Source of the DNA: Alphaproteobacteria bacterium
Lineage (GTDB): Bacteria > Pseudomonadota > Alphaproteobacteria > Micropepsales > Micropepsaceae
Length of the DNA stretch: 36,213 nt
Assembly (NCBI GenBank): GCA_013697055.1
Contig: JACCXK010000195.1
Location: 1-36,213 of the forward strand
Reading direction: 5' to 3'
Below the pieces are notes generated by a model. That model was not told where the DNA came from. It worked only from the letters and a program-made list of their open reading frames with translations, and made no database searches. This document shows positions 23,485 to 32,101 of this stretch, one piece after another (the stretch's first letter is position 1; the number at the start of each line of letters is the position of its first letter). The translations under genes were made by a program, and so were the position numbers.

Positions 23485-25287
23485 ATGACCGACCTGTCCA
23501 AAATCCGCAACTTTTCCATCGTCGCCCATATCGACCATGGCAAGTCCACCCTGGCCGACCGGCTGATCCAGCATACCGGCACCGTCTCCAGCCGCGAGAT
23601 GACCAACCAGATCCTGGATTCGATGGATATCGAGCGCGAGCGCGGCATCACCATCAAGGCCCAGACCGTGCGGCTGGATTACAAGGCCGCTGATGGCCAG
23701 GACTATGTCCTGAACCTGATGGACACGCCGGGCCATGTGGACTTCGGCTATGAGGTCAGCCGGTGCCTCGCCGCCTGCGAAGGCGCGCTGCTGGTGGTGG
23801 ATGCCTCCCAGGGCGTCGAAGCCCAGACCCTGGCCAATGTCTATCAGGCGATCGATGCGGGCCTCGACATCGTGCCGGTGCTCAACAAGATCGACCTGCC
23901 CGCCGCCGAGCCGGAGCGCGTCAAAAGCCAGATCGAAGACGTGATCGGCATCGATGCCTCCGAGGCGATTCCGATTTCCGCCAAGACCGGCATCGGCATC
24001 GACCTGGTGCTGGAAGCCGTGGTCAAGCGGTTGCCGCCGCCCAAGGGCACCCTGGATGCGCCGCTGAAGGCGCTGCTGATCGATTCCTACTACGACGCCT
24101 ATCTGGGTGTGGTGGTGCTGGTGCGCATCATCGACGGCGAGATCAAGAAGGGCCAGAAGATCCGCATGATGGCGGCCGATGCCGTCTATCAGGTGGAACA
24201 GATTGGCGTGTTCAAGCCCAAGAAGGTCGGCGTTGAAAAACTCGGCCCCGGCGAAGTCGGCTATATTACCGCACAGATCAAGCAGGTGGCGGACACCAAG
24301 GTCGGCGACACCATCACCGACGAGCGCAAGGGCACCGCCCATGCCCTGCCCGGCTTCAAGGCGGCGCAGCAGGTGGTGTTCTGCGGATTGTTCCCGGTGG
24401 ATGCGGCGCTGTTCGAGGATTTGCGGGAGGCGCTGGGCCGGCTGCATCTGAATGACGCCAGCTTCACCTATGAAACCGAATCCAGCGCCGCGTTGGGCTT
24501 CGGCTTCCGCTGCGGCTTCCTGGGGCTGCTGCACCTGGAAATCGTGCGCGAACGGCTGGAGCGCGAGTTCAATCTCGACCTGATCACCACCGCGCCCAGC
24601 GTGATCTATCACATCTATATGAACGACGGCACGATGAAGGAGCTGCACAATCCGGCCGACATGCCGGATGTCACCTACATCGATCACATCGAAGAGCCCT
24701 GGATCAAGGCGACGGTGCTGGTGCCGGATGAATATCTCGGGAGCGTGCTCAAGCTGTGCGAAGACCGGCGCGGCCGCCAGGTCGAGCTCACCTATGCCGG
24801 CAACCGCGCCATGGTGATCTATATGCTGCCGCTGAACGAAGTGGTGTTCGACTTTTATGACCGGCTGAAGTCGGTTTCACGCGGTTATGCCAGCTTCGAC
24901 TATCACATCGAGAAATATGAAGAGGGCGATCTCGTAAAGATGTCCATTCTGGTCAATGACGACCCGGTGGATGCGCTCTCCATGATCGTCAACCGCCAGC
25001 GCGCCGAAGGCCGCGGCCGGGCGATGTGCGAAAAGCTGAAGGACCTGATCCCGCGCCACATGTTCAAAATCCCGATCCAGGCGGCCATCGGCGGCAAGGT
25101 GATCGCGCGCGAGACCCTCAGCGCGTTGCGCAAGGACGTGACGGCGAAATGCTATGGCGGCGACATCAGCCGCAAGCGCAAGCTCCTCGACAAGCAGAAA
25201 GAGGGCAAGAAGAAGATGCGCCAGTTCGGCAAGGTGGAGATCCCCCAGGAAGCCTTCATCGCCGCGCTGAAGATGGACGACAACTGA
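23485..25287 (+). CDS. lepA: Elongation factor 4 (LepA)
   Basis: The 600-residue GTPase has the usual LepA order: G domain (about 1-185) with G1 AHIDHGKST (14-22), a G2/switch [12 protein letters not shown]3 [12 protein letters not shown] and G4 NKID; then a beta-barrel domain II, two alpha/beta domains (III and V), and the LepA-specific C-terminal domain (about 490-600, ending [18 protein letters not shown]). LepA helps the ribosome under stress and during initiation; its exact role is debated. The length and motifs are normal. The start ATG at 23485 follows a GTAAAAAGAGAC stretch. It is divergent from the GT-A-fold gene and has no co-transcribed partner. Confidence 0.98.
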   Translation: MTDLSKIRNFSIVAHIDHGKSTLADRLIQHTGTVSSREMTNQILDSMDIERERGITIKAQTVRLDYKAADGQDYVLNLMDTPGHVDFGYEVSRCLAACEGALLVVDASQGVEAQTLANVYQAIDAGLDIVPVLNKIDLPAAEPERVKSQIEDVIGIDASEAIPISAKTGIGIDLVLEAVVKRLPPPKGTLDAPLKALLIDSYYDAYLGVVVLVRIIDGEIKKGQKIRMMAADAVYQVEQIGVFKPKKVGVEKLGPGEVGYITAQIKQVADTKVGDTITDERKGTAHALPGFKAAQQVVFCGLFPVDAALFEDLREALGRLHLNDASFTYETESSAALGFGFRCGFLGLLHLEIVRERLEREFNLDLITTAPSVIYHIYMNDGTMKELHNPADMPDVTYIDHIEEPWIKATVLVPDEYLGSVLKLCEDRRGRQVELTYAGNRAMVIYMLPLNEVVFDFYDRLKSVSRGYASFDYHIEKYEEGDLVKMSILVNDDPVDALSMIVNRQRAEGRGRAMCEKLKDLIPRHMFKIPIQAAIGGKVIARETLSALRKDVTAKCYGGDISRKRKLLDKQKEGKKKMRQFGKVEIPQEAFIAALKMDDN

Positions 25288-25318
25288 TCGGCGCATGACG
25301 CCAGTCGGGCCAAGATAA

Positions 25319-25389
25319 TGTCATGTCTGCTTGACATAACGCTCCGGATTTGTCATGTTTACCTGTCATAAAGACACGGAGACATGACA
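25319..25389 (+). promoter_or_regulatory. Promoter region with repeated TGTCAT motifs
   Basis: Within 71 bases, TGTCAT or its close reverse forms occur at 25319, 25332, 25351, 25364 and 25384. ATGTC (25323-25327) and GACAT (25333-25337) form an inverted pair, and TTGACA (25331-25336) is a consensus -35 box. The element stands directly before a membrane-protein/XRE operon. Autoregulation by the XRE protein is inferred. Confidence 0.5.
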
Positions 25390-25829
25390 TGGCTTATTCC
25401 GCCAAGAAACACAGGATGCTGTCGGGCGGCGCGGTCGCCTTGGGGCTGGCCGGCATGGCGATGGTGGCATGGCTCACCGGCAATCACGCCGATCCCGGCT
25501 CGCTCGGCCTGTTCCGGGTCGTCCTCGCACTTGTCGTCGTCGGCATCGGCTTGCGGGGCTACAGCTACATGGACGAAGTGCAGCGCCAAGCCGCGCAGAA
25601 GCGATGGTTCTGGGGCAGCCTGATCGGTATCGCCGCTATGCTGCCGCTGGTGGTCTTCCTGCAGACCCATAAACCGTGGCTGGATACAGCGGTGCAGTTC
25701 ATTTTCCATCAGCCCGCCAAGCCGGCTCTCTATTTCAACCTGCGCATTGGGATTCCCGTGATGTTTCAGTGTGCGTCCGTGCTGGTGATGAAACTGCTGG
25801 ATAAGTTGCGGCAGAGTTCTGCGCCGTGA
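25389..25829 (+). CDS. Four-helix membrane protein of an XRE-linked pair
   Basis: The 146-residue protein has four hydrophobic helices (about residues 13-31, 40-56, 73-93 and 118-135), short loops and a basic N-terminus. A CGGAG ribosome-binding site lies 7 bases before the ATG. The frame is open to a TTG at 25350, but this lies inside the promoter repeats. The stop overlaps the next gene in the form GTGA, so the pair is translationally coupled. Such two-gene units, a small membrane protein and a 65-residue YozG-like XRE regulator, occur in many bacteria; the regulator may be controlled by the membrane protein (inference). I do not recognise a named family. Confidence 0.7.
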   Translation: MAYSAKKHRMLSGGAVALGLAGMAMVAWLTGNHADPGSLGLFRVVLALVVVGIGLRGYSYMDEVQRQAAQKRWFWGSLIGIAAMLPLVVFLQTHKPWLDTAVQFIFHQPAKPALYFNLRIGIPVMFQCASVLVMKLLDKLRQSSAP

Positions 25830-26020
25830 AAAACCGGCTGCGGGTACTACGTGCCGAAAAAGGCTGGAGCCAGGCCGAACTGGCGGAGCAGCTCAATATC
25901 GCGCGCCAGAGCGTCAACGCCATTGAGAATGGCAAGGCTGATCCCTCGCTGCCGCTGGGCATGCGCATAGCGCGCGTGTTCGGCCTGCCGGTCGAGGCGA
26001 TTTTCGAGGACGAAGTTTAA
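25826..26020 (+). CDS. XRE-family DNA-binding protein (YozG-like)
   Basis: The 64-residue protein is one helix-turn-helix domain: MKNRLRVLRAEKGWSQAELA, then EQLNIARQSVNAIENGKADP, then LPLGMRIARVFGLPVEAIFE. The sequence closely follows the small XRE regulators that end VEAIFEDE. It starts with GTG, overlapping the stop of the membrane protein by four bases. It probably binds the TGTCAT repeats ahead of the operon as a dimer (inference). The 60 bases to hisH hold no terminator. Confidence 0.92.
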   Translation: MKNRLRVLRAEKGWSQAELAEQLNIARQSVNAIENGKADPSLPLGMRIARVFGLPVEAIFEDEV

Positions 26021-26080
26021 TCCCCTGACAAGCCGGTCCGGACTCGCTATAGAGCGCGCGAATTTGTGGAACGGCTCGTA

Positions 26081-26716
26081 ATGCCATCTGTCGCGTTGAT
26101 CGACTACGGCTCCGGCAACCTCGCCAGCGCGGCGAAGGCGTTGGCGCGCGCGGCGGACGGCAAGTTCGAGATCGTGACCACCGCCGATCCGGAAATCCTG
26201 CTGGAGGCTGAACGAGTGGTGCTGCCCGGCGTCGGCGCCTTTGCCGATTGCATCAAGGGCCTCTCCTCGGTGCCGGGCATGGTCCCCGCCCTGCGCGAGA
26301 AAGTGCTGAAAGAGGGCGCGCCCTTCCTGGGCATCTGTGTCGGCATGCAGCTCCTGGCCACCGTGGGGGTCGAGTTCGGCCGCCATGCCGGCCTGGGATG
26401 GATCGCCGGCGAAGTGGTCAAGATCACGCCCGACAATCCCGAGCTGAAGATCCCGCACATGGGCTGGAACGAGCTCAAGATCGAACAGGAACACGCCCTG
26501 CTGGAAGGCATCCCCGCCGGCAGCCACGCCTATTTCGTCCATAGTTTTCAGCTCAAACCGGCCCTGCCCGATGACCTGATCGCCACCACCGACTACGGCG
26601 GGGCGCTGACCGCCATGGTGGGCAACGAGAATATCGCCGGCACCCAGTTTCATCCGGAAAAGAGCCAAGCCACCGGCATCAAGCTGCTGGAAAATTTCCT
26701 GCGCTGGCGGCCCTAA
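26081..26716 (+). CDS. hisH: Imidazole glycerol phosphate synthase subunit HisH
   Basis: The 211-residue class I glutamine amidotransferase supplies ammonia to HisF in histidine and purine-precursor synthesis. The nucleophile elbow is LGICVGMQLL with C86, and the catalytic His and Glu are H191 and E193 in TQFHPEKSQ. The oxyanion loop LPGVGAFADC and the HSFQL segment near residue 155 are present. The length is normal. The ATG at 26081 begins MPSVALIDYG; an upstream extension to 26066 is open but unlikely. hisA lies 451 bases downstream on the same strand, separated by a broken Cas2-like gene on the opposite strand. The partner hisF and the usual neighbour hisB are not in the window. Confidence 0.97.
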   Translation: MPSVALIDYGSGNLASAAKALARAADGKFEIVTTADPEILLEAERVVLPGVGAFADCIKGLSSVPGMVPALREKVLKEGAPFLGICVGMQLLATVGVEFGRHAGLGWIAGEVVKITPDNPELKIPHMGWNELKIEQEHALLEGIPAGSHAYFVHSFQLKPALPDDLIATTDYGGALTAMVGNENIAGTQFHPEKSQATGIKLLENFLRWRP

Positions 26717-26742
26717 GATCGGGCGTTTGTCCTGCCGCAGAA

Positions 26743-27036
26743 CTACGCGGCCAAGGGCACCCAACTGGTTTTGAGCCAGTCGTAAATGTTCTGCCCGAGA
26801 TTTTGCCCCGCCCAAGTGTTGCCAACAGCAGCGACGAAAAGCTTGTCGTTGGAATCCATGTAAGTCAGCAGCGAGTCGCGAATTTGGACCGCCGAAAGAT
26901 TGCTGTCGATGATCCAAAACGATTCGAGCGGGTGAACCTAAACATCGCCGGCGGCCAGATTTTTGATGGCCCAATGCAGGAGCGAATAATCCTGCCCCGG
27001 CTTGAGTAAGTCGTAGCTGATGATGTACGTATTCAT
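26743..27036 (-). pseudogene. SinR-family / Cas2-like small protein, interrupted by one amber codon
   Basis: A 98-codon frame runs from ATG 27036 to TAG 26743 with a single in-frame TAG at codon 33 (26938-26940). Before the stop it reads MNTYIISYDLLKPGQDYSLL then HWAIKNLAAGDV; after it, VHPLESFWIIDSNLSAVQIR, then DSLLTYMDSNDKLFVAAVGN and a final YDWLKTSWVPLAA. Both halves are in one frame and resemble small SinR-family proteins with a Cas2-like ferredoxin fold (strand IISYDL, later strand LFVAAV). In relatives a tryptophan usually stands before HPL, so TGG to TAG is the likely change. TTTGGAG lies 9 bases before the ATG, and codon use after the stop is still coding-like, which suggests a recent event, readthrough, or a sequencing error. 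There is no CRISPR array nearby. It fills most of the 450-base gap between hisH and hisA on the opposite strand. Confidence 0.7.
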
Positions 27037-27064
27037 GGTCTTGATCTCCAAAGGTTGAGGCACA

Positions 27065-27103
27065 GGCCCGCCCCCCGTGACCGCTAATCCTGGGGGGTGG
27101 GCC
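27065..27103. repeat. GC-rich stem-loop upstream of hisA
   Basis: GGCCCGCCCCCC (27065-27076) pairs with GGGGGGTGGGCC (27092-27103), 12 bp with one G-U pair and a 15-base loop. It lies 63 bases before the hisA start and just behind the start of the broken Cas2-like gene. No T-run follows. It could be a leader structure of either gene. Confidence 0.5.
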
Positions 27104-27166
27104 ATAATGAATCCATAAATGTATAACGAAGTCGAATCTTTTCGGGAACGGGAAGAGAACAAAGCC

Positions 27167-27889
27167 ATGATCATCTTTCCTGCCATCGACCTGAAAGACG
27201 GTGTCTGCGTCCGCCTGAAAAAGGGCGTGATGGAAGACGCCACCGTGTTCAACACCGACCCCGGGGCGCAGGCGAAGGCGTTTGCCGATCAGGGTTTCCA
27301 ATGGCTGCATTGCGTGGACCTGAACGGCGCCTTTGCCGGCCACAGCGCCAATGTCGAGGCCATCAAATCCATCCGCGCCGCCACCCCCTGCCCCATCCAG
27401 CTGGGCGGCGGCATCCGGGACATGGCGGCGGTCGAGGGCTGGCTGGCGGCCGGCATCACCCGGATCATCCTGGGCACCGCCGCCCTGACCAACCCGCAAT
27501 TCGTCAAAGACGCCGCCCGCGCCTTCCCAGGCCGGGTCGTGGTCGGCGCCGATGCCAAGGGCGGCAAGATCGCCACCCAGGGCTGGGCCACGGTCAGCGA
27601 ACTGACCCCCGTCGAGCTGGGCAAGCGCTTCGAGGATGCCGGGGTCGCCGCGATCCTGTTCACCGACATTGACGGCGACGGGCTGCTCAAAGGGGTCAAT
27701 GTCACGGCCACCGCCGCCCTGGCCCGGGCGCTATCCATCCCGGTGATCGCCTCGGGCGGGGTCGGGTCCATCGCCGATATCGACGCCCTGCTGGAAGCCA
27801 AGGAGCCGAACATCGAAGGCGTGGTGGTGGGCCGGGCGCTGTATGACAGCCGCATCGATGTGGCTGAAGCCCTGCGACGCACTAAATAG
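27167..27889 (+). CDS. hisA: ProFAR isomerase (HisA)
   Basis: The 240-residue TIM-barrel enzyme isomerises ProFAR to PRFAR in histidine synthesis. The first strand FPAIDLKDG carries catalytic D8, the mid-barrel strand [13 protein letters not shown] carries the second aspartate, and phosphate-binding loops QLGGGIRDM and [10 protein letters not shown] are intact. The length is normal for a single-domain HisA. The ATG at 27167 follows GGAAGAG; the frame is open to 27119 but the added residues are charged and not family-like. It is convergent with parB (29 bases apart). hisF does not follow, which is unusual for alphaproteobacteria. Confidence 0.97.
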   Translation: MIIFPAIDLKDGVCVRLKKGVMEDATVFNTDPGAQAKAFADQGFQWLHCVDLNGAFAGHSANVEAIKSIRAATPCPIQLGGGIRDMAAVEGWLAAGITRIILGTAALTNPQFVKDAARAFPGRVVVGADAKGGKIATQGWATVSELTPVELGKRFEDAGVAAILFTDIDGDGLLKGVNVTATAALARALSIPVIASGGVGSIADIDALLEAKEPNIEGVVVGRALYDSRIDVAEALRRTK

Positions 27890-27918
27890 CGAGTCTGATC
27901 AAGAGCTTGAAGCGCTTG

Positions 27919-28782
27919 TCAGGACTTGCTCAACCGGCGTGTGAGCTCGTCCAGCTGCTCCAGGGATTTGTAGGTAATCTTCATTTCCCCACCTTTATCC
28001 CCTTTGTGGACAATCTGAACTTTCAGCCCCAAGCGATTGGAAATGCTGCTTTCCAGATCGTTAATATTGGGGTCTTTGGCAGGTTTTCCACCGGGCTTTT
28101 TCTTTTTCACCGACCGCTGTTCGGCCTGGCGCACATTCAGCCCGCCTTCGATCAGCATCCGCGCCTGCTCTTCCGGGTCGGCCGCACCCAACAGTGTTCG
28201 GGCGTGACCTGCGGTCAGTTTGCCTTCGCGCAGCCAGGTCAGGATCTGCTGGGGCAGGCCGAGCAGCCGGATGGTGTTGGCGATGTGGCTGCGGCTCTTG
28301 CCGACCTGCTGGGCCACCTGATCCTGGGTGCGGTCGAACTGCTCGATGAGCTGCTTGTAGGCCAGCCCCTCTTCCACCGCGTTCAGGTCGGCGCGCTGGA
28401 CATTCTCGATGATGGCGATTTCCAGCGCCTCGCCGTCCGGCATCTCGCGGATGACCACCGGCACGTCGTGCAGCTTGGCGATCTGGGCGGCGCGCCAACG
28501 GCGCTCGCCGGCCACGATCTCATAGCGGTCGGCGCCGACGGGCCGCACCAGGATGGGCGACAAGACGCCCTTTTCCTTGATCGAGGCCGCAAGGTCCGCC
28601 AGCGGCTGTTCGTCGAACGTCTTGCGCGGCTGGTACTTGCCGGGCTGCAGGAAGGCGACCGGCAAGGTGCGGGTGTCTTTTTTTGCGACGGCCTCGCCCT
28701 TCACCGCGGCGACTTCATCGCCGATCAGCGCCGAGAGCCCGCGCCCAAGTCCGCGGGGACGATCCTGTGCGGGAGGATTCAT
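27919..28782 (-). CDS. parB: Chromosome partitioning protein ParB
   Basis: The 287-residue protein loads at parS and spreads along DNA as a CTP-driven clamp. The start RGLGRGLSALIGDE is typical; the N-terminal domain holds the CTP-binding boxes PGKYQPRKTFDEQPLADLAA and AGERRWRAAQIAKLHDVPVV (about residues 45-125). The helix-turn-helix that reads parS follows (about 140-205: QVGKSRSHIANTIRLLGLPQ), then the dimerisation C-terminus (about 235-287, GEMKITYKSLEQLDELTRRL). A Lys-rich linker KKKKPGGKPAK is present. The ATG overlaps the parA stop by four bases. Two parS sites lie 1.4-1.9 kb upstream within rsmG and mnmG. Confidence 0.97.
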   Translation of the reverse strand: MNPPAQDRPRGLGRGLSALIGDEVAAVKGEAVAKKDTRTLPVAFLQPGKYQPRKTFDEQPLADLAASIKEKGVLSPILVRPVGADRYEIVAGERRWRAAQIAKLHDVPVVIREMPDGEALEIAIIENVQRADLNAVEEGLAYKQLIEQFDRTQDQVAQQVGKSRSHIANTIRLLGLPQQILTWLREGKLTAGHARTLLGAADPEEQARMLIEGGLNVRQAEQRSVKKKKPGGKPAKDPNINDLESSISNRLGLKVQIVHKGDKGGEMKITYKSLEQLDELTRRLSKS

Positions 28783-29585
28783 GCCGCCGCCCGCAACCGT
28801 TCGCGCTGGATCAGTTCGCCCGCCAGCTTGATATAGGCTTGGCTGCCGGGACAGCGCAGGTCATAGACCAGTGCCGGCACGCCATGGCTGGGCGCCTCGG
28901 AAATACGCACGTTTCGCGGGATCACGGTGGTGTAGACTTTCTCGCCCAGGGTTTCGCGCACGTCGGCGGCGACCTGGTCGCTGAGCTTGTTGCGCTTGTC
29001 GAACATGGTCAGGACGATGCCCTGGATCTCGAGCGTGGGGTTCAGCTTCTCGCGCACCAGCTCGATGGTTTTCATCAATTGCGAGAGGCCTTCCAGCGCA
29101 AAGAACTCGCATTGCAGCGGCACCATCACCGCATCCGCCGCCGCCATCGCATTGAGCGTGAGCAGGGTGAGGGACGGCGGGCAATCGATTAAAATATAGG
29201 AGAAGGCATTTTCTCCGTGTACGGAATATTCCTCCAGCGCGTCCTTCAGGATGAAATTACGCCGGTTCATGCCGGCCAACTCCAGCTCGGCGCCCGACAG
29301 ATCGACCGTCGCCGGCACCAGCGACAGGCCGGGGATGCGGGTCGGCACGATGGCCTCGGAGAGCCGCGCCTGGCCGGTCAGAACTTCATAGGTGGTCAGC
29401 TTGCGGTCCTGGCGGTGCAGGCCCAGCCCGGTGGAGGCGTTGCCCTGGGGGTCGATGTCGATCACCAGGGTCGGCTCGCCCACGGCGGCGAGGGCGGTCC
29501 CCAGGTTGATGGCGGTGGTGGTCTTACCGACCCCGCCTTTTTGATTGGCGACGACCAACACGCGGGGTTTTTTGGGAAGTGACAT
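28779..29585 (-). CDS. parA: Chromosome partitioning ATPase ParA
   Basis: The 268-residue protein is a deviant Walker ATPase: [15 protein letters not shown] (residues 14-28) with the signature lysine, the Walker A' and B region LVIDIDPQGNASTGL, and the later strand YILIDCPPSLTLLTLNAMAA. ParA forms nucleotide-dependent gradients on the nucleoid that move ParB-bound origins. The start at 29585 is set by the Walker A motif at residue 15, so no later start is possible. Upstream it overlaps rsmG by 62 bases, a long overlap for this gene pair. It overlaps parB by four bases downstream. Confidence 0.97.
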   Translation of the reverse strand: MSLPKKPRVLVVANQKGGVGKTTTAINLGTALAAVGEPTLVIDIDPQGNASTGLGLHRQDRKLTTYEVLTGQARLSEAIVPTRIPGLSLVPATVDLSGAELELAGMNRRNFILKDALEEYSVHGENAFSYILIDCPPSLTLLTLNAMAAADAVMVPLQCEFFALEGLSQLMKTIELVREKLNPTLEIQGIVLTMFDKRNKLSDQVAADVRETLGEKVYTTVIPRNVRISEAPSHGVPALVYDLRCPGSQAYIKLAGELIQRERLRAAA

Positions 29586-30198
29586 GACGGGGGCCCAGCT
29601 CTCTCACGGTAACTATAGCACCCGAAGGATCGGTCTGGCTTGGGACCTGAGAGACCTTCATGTTCCAATATTTAGTGGCTTCCGTCAATTCAGACCCCAC
29701 ATTTTGACCTTTGAGAAAAAGGCAAACACTGTTCGGACTTACGAAGCTGTGGGCATATTCCAACAACTGGGGCAGGGGGGCGCAGGCCCGGGCCGTGACC
29801 ACATCAAATGCCCGGCGAGGCAAATCCTCCATCCGCGCGTTTTCTATGGTGACGTGCAGGGCCATGCGCTCTGCGGCGGCGCGCAGGAAAAGGCATTTCT
29901 TGGTGGTGGCCTCATGCAGGGTCACGGCCAGATCGGGCCGCATCGCCGCCAGCACCAGACCCGGAAAGCCTGCACCTGAACCAAGGTCGGCCAGGGCCTT
30001 GGCATTGTCCGGGATAAGCGGAGCCAGTTGGGCGCTATCCCAGAAATGGCGCTGCCACAGGTCGGGCAGGGTGCTACGGGCGACCAGGTTGTGACGCTCG
30101 TTCCAGTCGCCCAGCATGTCGGCATAGGCCTTCAGCCGGGCCAATGTTTCACGTGAAACACCCGTCTGGGCAGTAAACTCGTTAGGCCCGAACGGCAT
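29524..30198 (-). CDS. rsmG: 16S rRNA (guanine527-N7)-methyltransferase RsmG
   Basis: The 224-residue protein methylates G527 of 16S rRNA. The SAM motif [20 protein letters not shown] is exact for the family; the N-terminal helical part holds [12 protein letters not shown] and [16 protein letters not shown], and a later [15 protein letters not shown] is also typical. The last about 20 residues ([20 protein letters not shown]) are a strongly basic tail that runs 62 bases into parA. Its own start overlaps the end of mnmG by 17 bases. A perfect parS site lies inside the coding sequence and encodes VSRETL. Loss of RsmG gives low streptomycin resistance in other bacteria. Confidence 0.97.
   Translation of the reverse strand: MPFGPNEFTAQTGVSRETLARLKAYADMLGDWNERHNLVARSTLPDLWQRHFWDSAQLAPLIPDNAKALADLGSGAGFPGLVLAAMRPDLAVTLHEATTKKCLFLRAAAERMALHVTIENARMEDLPRRAFDVVTARACAPLPQLLEYAHSFVSPNSVCLFLKGQNVGSELTEATKYWNMKVSQVPSQTDPSGAIVTVRELGPRHVTSQKTPRVGRRQSKRRGR
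30145..30160. other. parS: parS centromere site 1
   Basis: TGTTTCACGTGAAACA is a perfect copy of the 16-bp ParB-binding palindrome. It lies inside rsmG near its 5' end, where it is read as VSRET. With the second copy 475 bases away it is the expected loading site for the ParB encoded nearby. Confidence 0.95.
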
Positions 30199-32056
30199 AT
30201 TTGCCTTTAAGGCTCTTCACATGCGCCAAGACCAGGGTGAGGGCCGCTGCCGTGACGCCTTCGATACGGGAGGCATGGCCCAAGGTCGCCGGCCGGATGG
30301 CTTCCAGCTTCTGGCGGACTTCGTTGGACAGGCCGACCACGGCGCCATAATCCAAGCGGACGGGCAGGGCGCGGCCTTCATCCCGCCGGAAGGCGACGAT
30401 GTCCGCATCCTGACGATCCAGATATCCAGCATATTGGGCGTCGACCTCAAGCTGCTCGACGATTTCGAGTTCCAGGGAACCCAGTTCCGGCCAGATCCGG
30501 GTCAGGCACGGGAAATCCGTCAGGCTCAACAGGTCCAGTGCGGTGCGGCGAACCCCGTCCAAGCGCACGGCTAGACCATGCTTGGCGGCTTCGTTTGGGG
30601 TCAGATTCAGGGAACTCATTGTTTCACGTGAAACATCCAGCCGGTCCAACTTGGCAGCGAAGACTCCGGCGCGGCCGGAACCCACAATACCGCCGTTCTG
30701 GCCCAGCTTGGTCAGGCGCTGATCGGCATTGTCGGAGCGCAGGGTCAGGCGGTACTCCGCCCGGCTGGTGAACATGCGATAGGGCTCGGACACGCCCTTG
30801 GTCACCAGATCGTCCAGCATGACGCCGATATAGGCTTGGGCGCGGTCTAGTATGACGGGCTCGGTACCGCCGGCGGCGCGGGCGGCATTCCAGCCGGCCA
30901 TCAACCCTTGGGCGGCGGCTTCCTCGTATCCGGTGGTGCCGTTGATCTGACCCGCCAGGTAGAGGCCGGGCACGGCTTTGACTTCCAGCGAGGGGGCCAG
31001 TTCACGCGGATCGACATAGTCATATTCGATCGCATAGCCGGGCCGCTGCACCACGGCCTTTTCCAGTCCCGGAATGGTGGCCAGCAACGCCAGCTGGACA
31101 TCCTGGGGCAGGGAGGTGGAAATGCCGTTGGGATAGATCAGATCGTCGTTAAGTCCTTCTGGTTCAAGGAAAATCTGGTGCGACTCGCGGTCGGCGAAGC
31201 GGCTGACCTTGTCCTCGATGGAGGGGCAATAGCGCGGCCCGGTCGAAGCAATCTGGCCCGAATACATCGGCGAGCGATGCAGGTTGGCGCGTATCACCGC
31301 ATGGGTCGCCAAGGTGGTGCGGGTTATGCCGCAGGCGATCTGCGGCGTGGTGATCGCGCGGGTCAGGAAGGAGAAAGGCGAGGGCGGGTCATCGCCCTGC
31401 TGCATCTCAAGACTCGCCCAATCAATGGTGCGGCCATCCAGGCGCGGCGGCGTGCCGGTCTTCAACCGCCCCATCTTCAAGCCGAAGCCGTAAAGCGTCT
31501 TCGACAACCCGATGCTGGGCGCTTCCACACCATCGGTGATCTTCATCCGGCCGGCGGGAATCTTGGTCTCGCCGATGTGGATCAGGCCATTCAAAAACGT
31601 GCCGGTGGTGAGAACAACCTTGCCGCAAGCGATCTCGTCACCATCCGCGGTTAATACGCCGGTGACCATTCCGTCCTTTAAAATCAGGTCTTCCGCGCTC
31701 GCCGCACGGATGTCGAGACCCGCGATGTTGCGCAACATCGATTGCATTGCTGCGCGGTACAGCTTGCGATCGGCTTGCGCCCGGGGCCCGCGCACCGCCG
31801 GTCCCTTGCGCCGGTTGAGCAGACGAAACTGGATTCCCGCCGCATCCGCGCTCCTGCCCATCAGCCCATCCAGCGCATCAATCTCGCGCACCAGGTGGCC
31901 TTTGCCGACACCGCCAATGGCGGGATTGCACGACATCTCGCCCAGGGTTTCGAGCGTGTGGGTGAGGAGAAGGGTGCGGGCGCCAAAGCGCGCCGCTGCC
32001 GCGGCGGCTTCACAGCCGGCATGTCCTCCACCAATGACGATGACGTCGTAGGCCAT
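30182..32056 (-). CDS. mnmG: tRNA U34 carboxymethylaminomethyl synthase, FAD subunit MnmG (GidA)
   Basis: The 624-residue protein works with MnmE to modify the wobble uridine of several tRNAs. FAD-binding motif [20 protein letters not shown] (8-27) is at the N-terminus; [15 protein letters not shown] and the [17 protein letters not shown] block (around 200) match the family, as do the [14 protein letters not shown] segment and the [14 protein letters not shown] block. The C-terminal helical domain (about 550-624) binds MnmE. The ATG at 32056 ([12 protein letters not shown]) matches the usual start; an ATG at 32089 in frame adds 11 residues. A second perfect parS lies in its coding region. It overlaps rsmG by 17 bases and follows a small secreted-protein gene by 45 bases. 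Confidence 0.98.
   Translation of the reverse strand: MAYDVIVIGGGHAGCEAAAAAARFGARTLLLTHTLETLGEMSCNPAIGGVGKGHLVREIDALDGLMGRSADAAGIQFRLLNRRKGPAVRGPRAQADRKLYRAAMQSMLRNIAGLDIRAASAEDLILKDGMVTGVLTADGDEIACGKVVLTTGTFLNGLIHIGETKIPAGRMKITDGVEAPSIGLSKTLYGFGLKMGRLKTGTPPRLDGRTIDWASLEMQQGDDPPSPFSFLTRAITTPQIACGITRTTLATHAVIRANLHRSPMYSGQIASTGPRYCPSIEDKVSRFADRESHQIFLEPEGLNDDLIYPNGISTSLPQDVQLALLATIPGLEKAVVQRPGYAIEYDYVDPRELAPSLEVKAVPGLYLAGQINGTTGYEEAAAQGLMAGWNAARAAGGTEPVILDRAQAYIGVMLDDLVTKGVSEPYRMFTSRAEYRLTLRSDNADQRLTKLGQNGGIVGSGRAGVFAAKLDRLDVSRETMSSLNLTPNEAAKHGLAVRLDGVRRTALDLLSLTDFPCLTRIWPELGSLELEIVEQLEVDAQYAGYLDRQDADIVAFRRDEGRALPVRLDYGAVVGLSNEVRQKLEAIRPATLGHASRIEGVTAAALTLVLAHVKSLKGKYAVRA
30620..30635. other. 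parS: parS centromere site 2
   Basis: A second exact TGTTTCACGTGAAACA, 475 bases from the first, lies inside mnmG where it encodes DVSRETM. Both parS copies use the same reading register and give a VSRET peptide in two different proteins. Confidence 0.95.
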
Positions 32057-32101
32057 GGCGGCTGAATACGCGCCGCCAAATCCATCCACAAGGGCTTCGG
32101 A

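Noticed and set aside
23449..24687. Long minus-strand open frame of 412 codons opposite lepA
   Set aside because: It is an antisense shadow of lepA in GC-rich DNA: no recognisable motifs, His/Gly/Asp-rich composition typical of complement frames, while lepA is full-length and conserved.
26743..27036. CRISPR-Cas remnant
   Set aside because: No repeat-spacer array and no other cas gene; the Cas2-like fold alone does not indicate CRISPR.
25847..27499. 550-codon minus-strand open frame
   Set aside because: It covers hisH and the start of hisA in antisense and crosses several real gene ends; composition is that of a shadow frame.
27919..32056. Replication origin inside the window
   Set aside because: parABS and rsmG/mnmG suggest proximity, but no dnaA gene, DnaA-box cluster or AT-rich unwinding region could be recognised.
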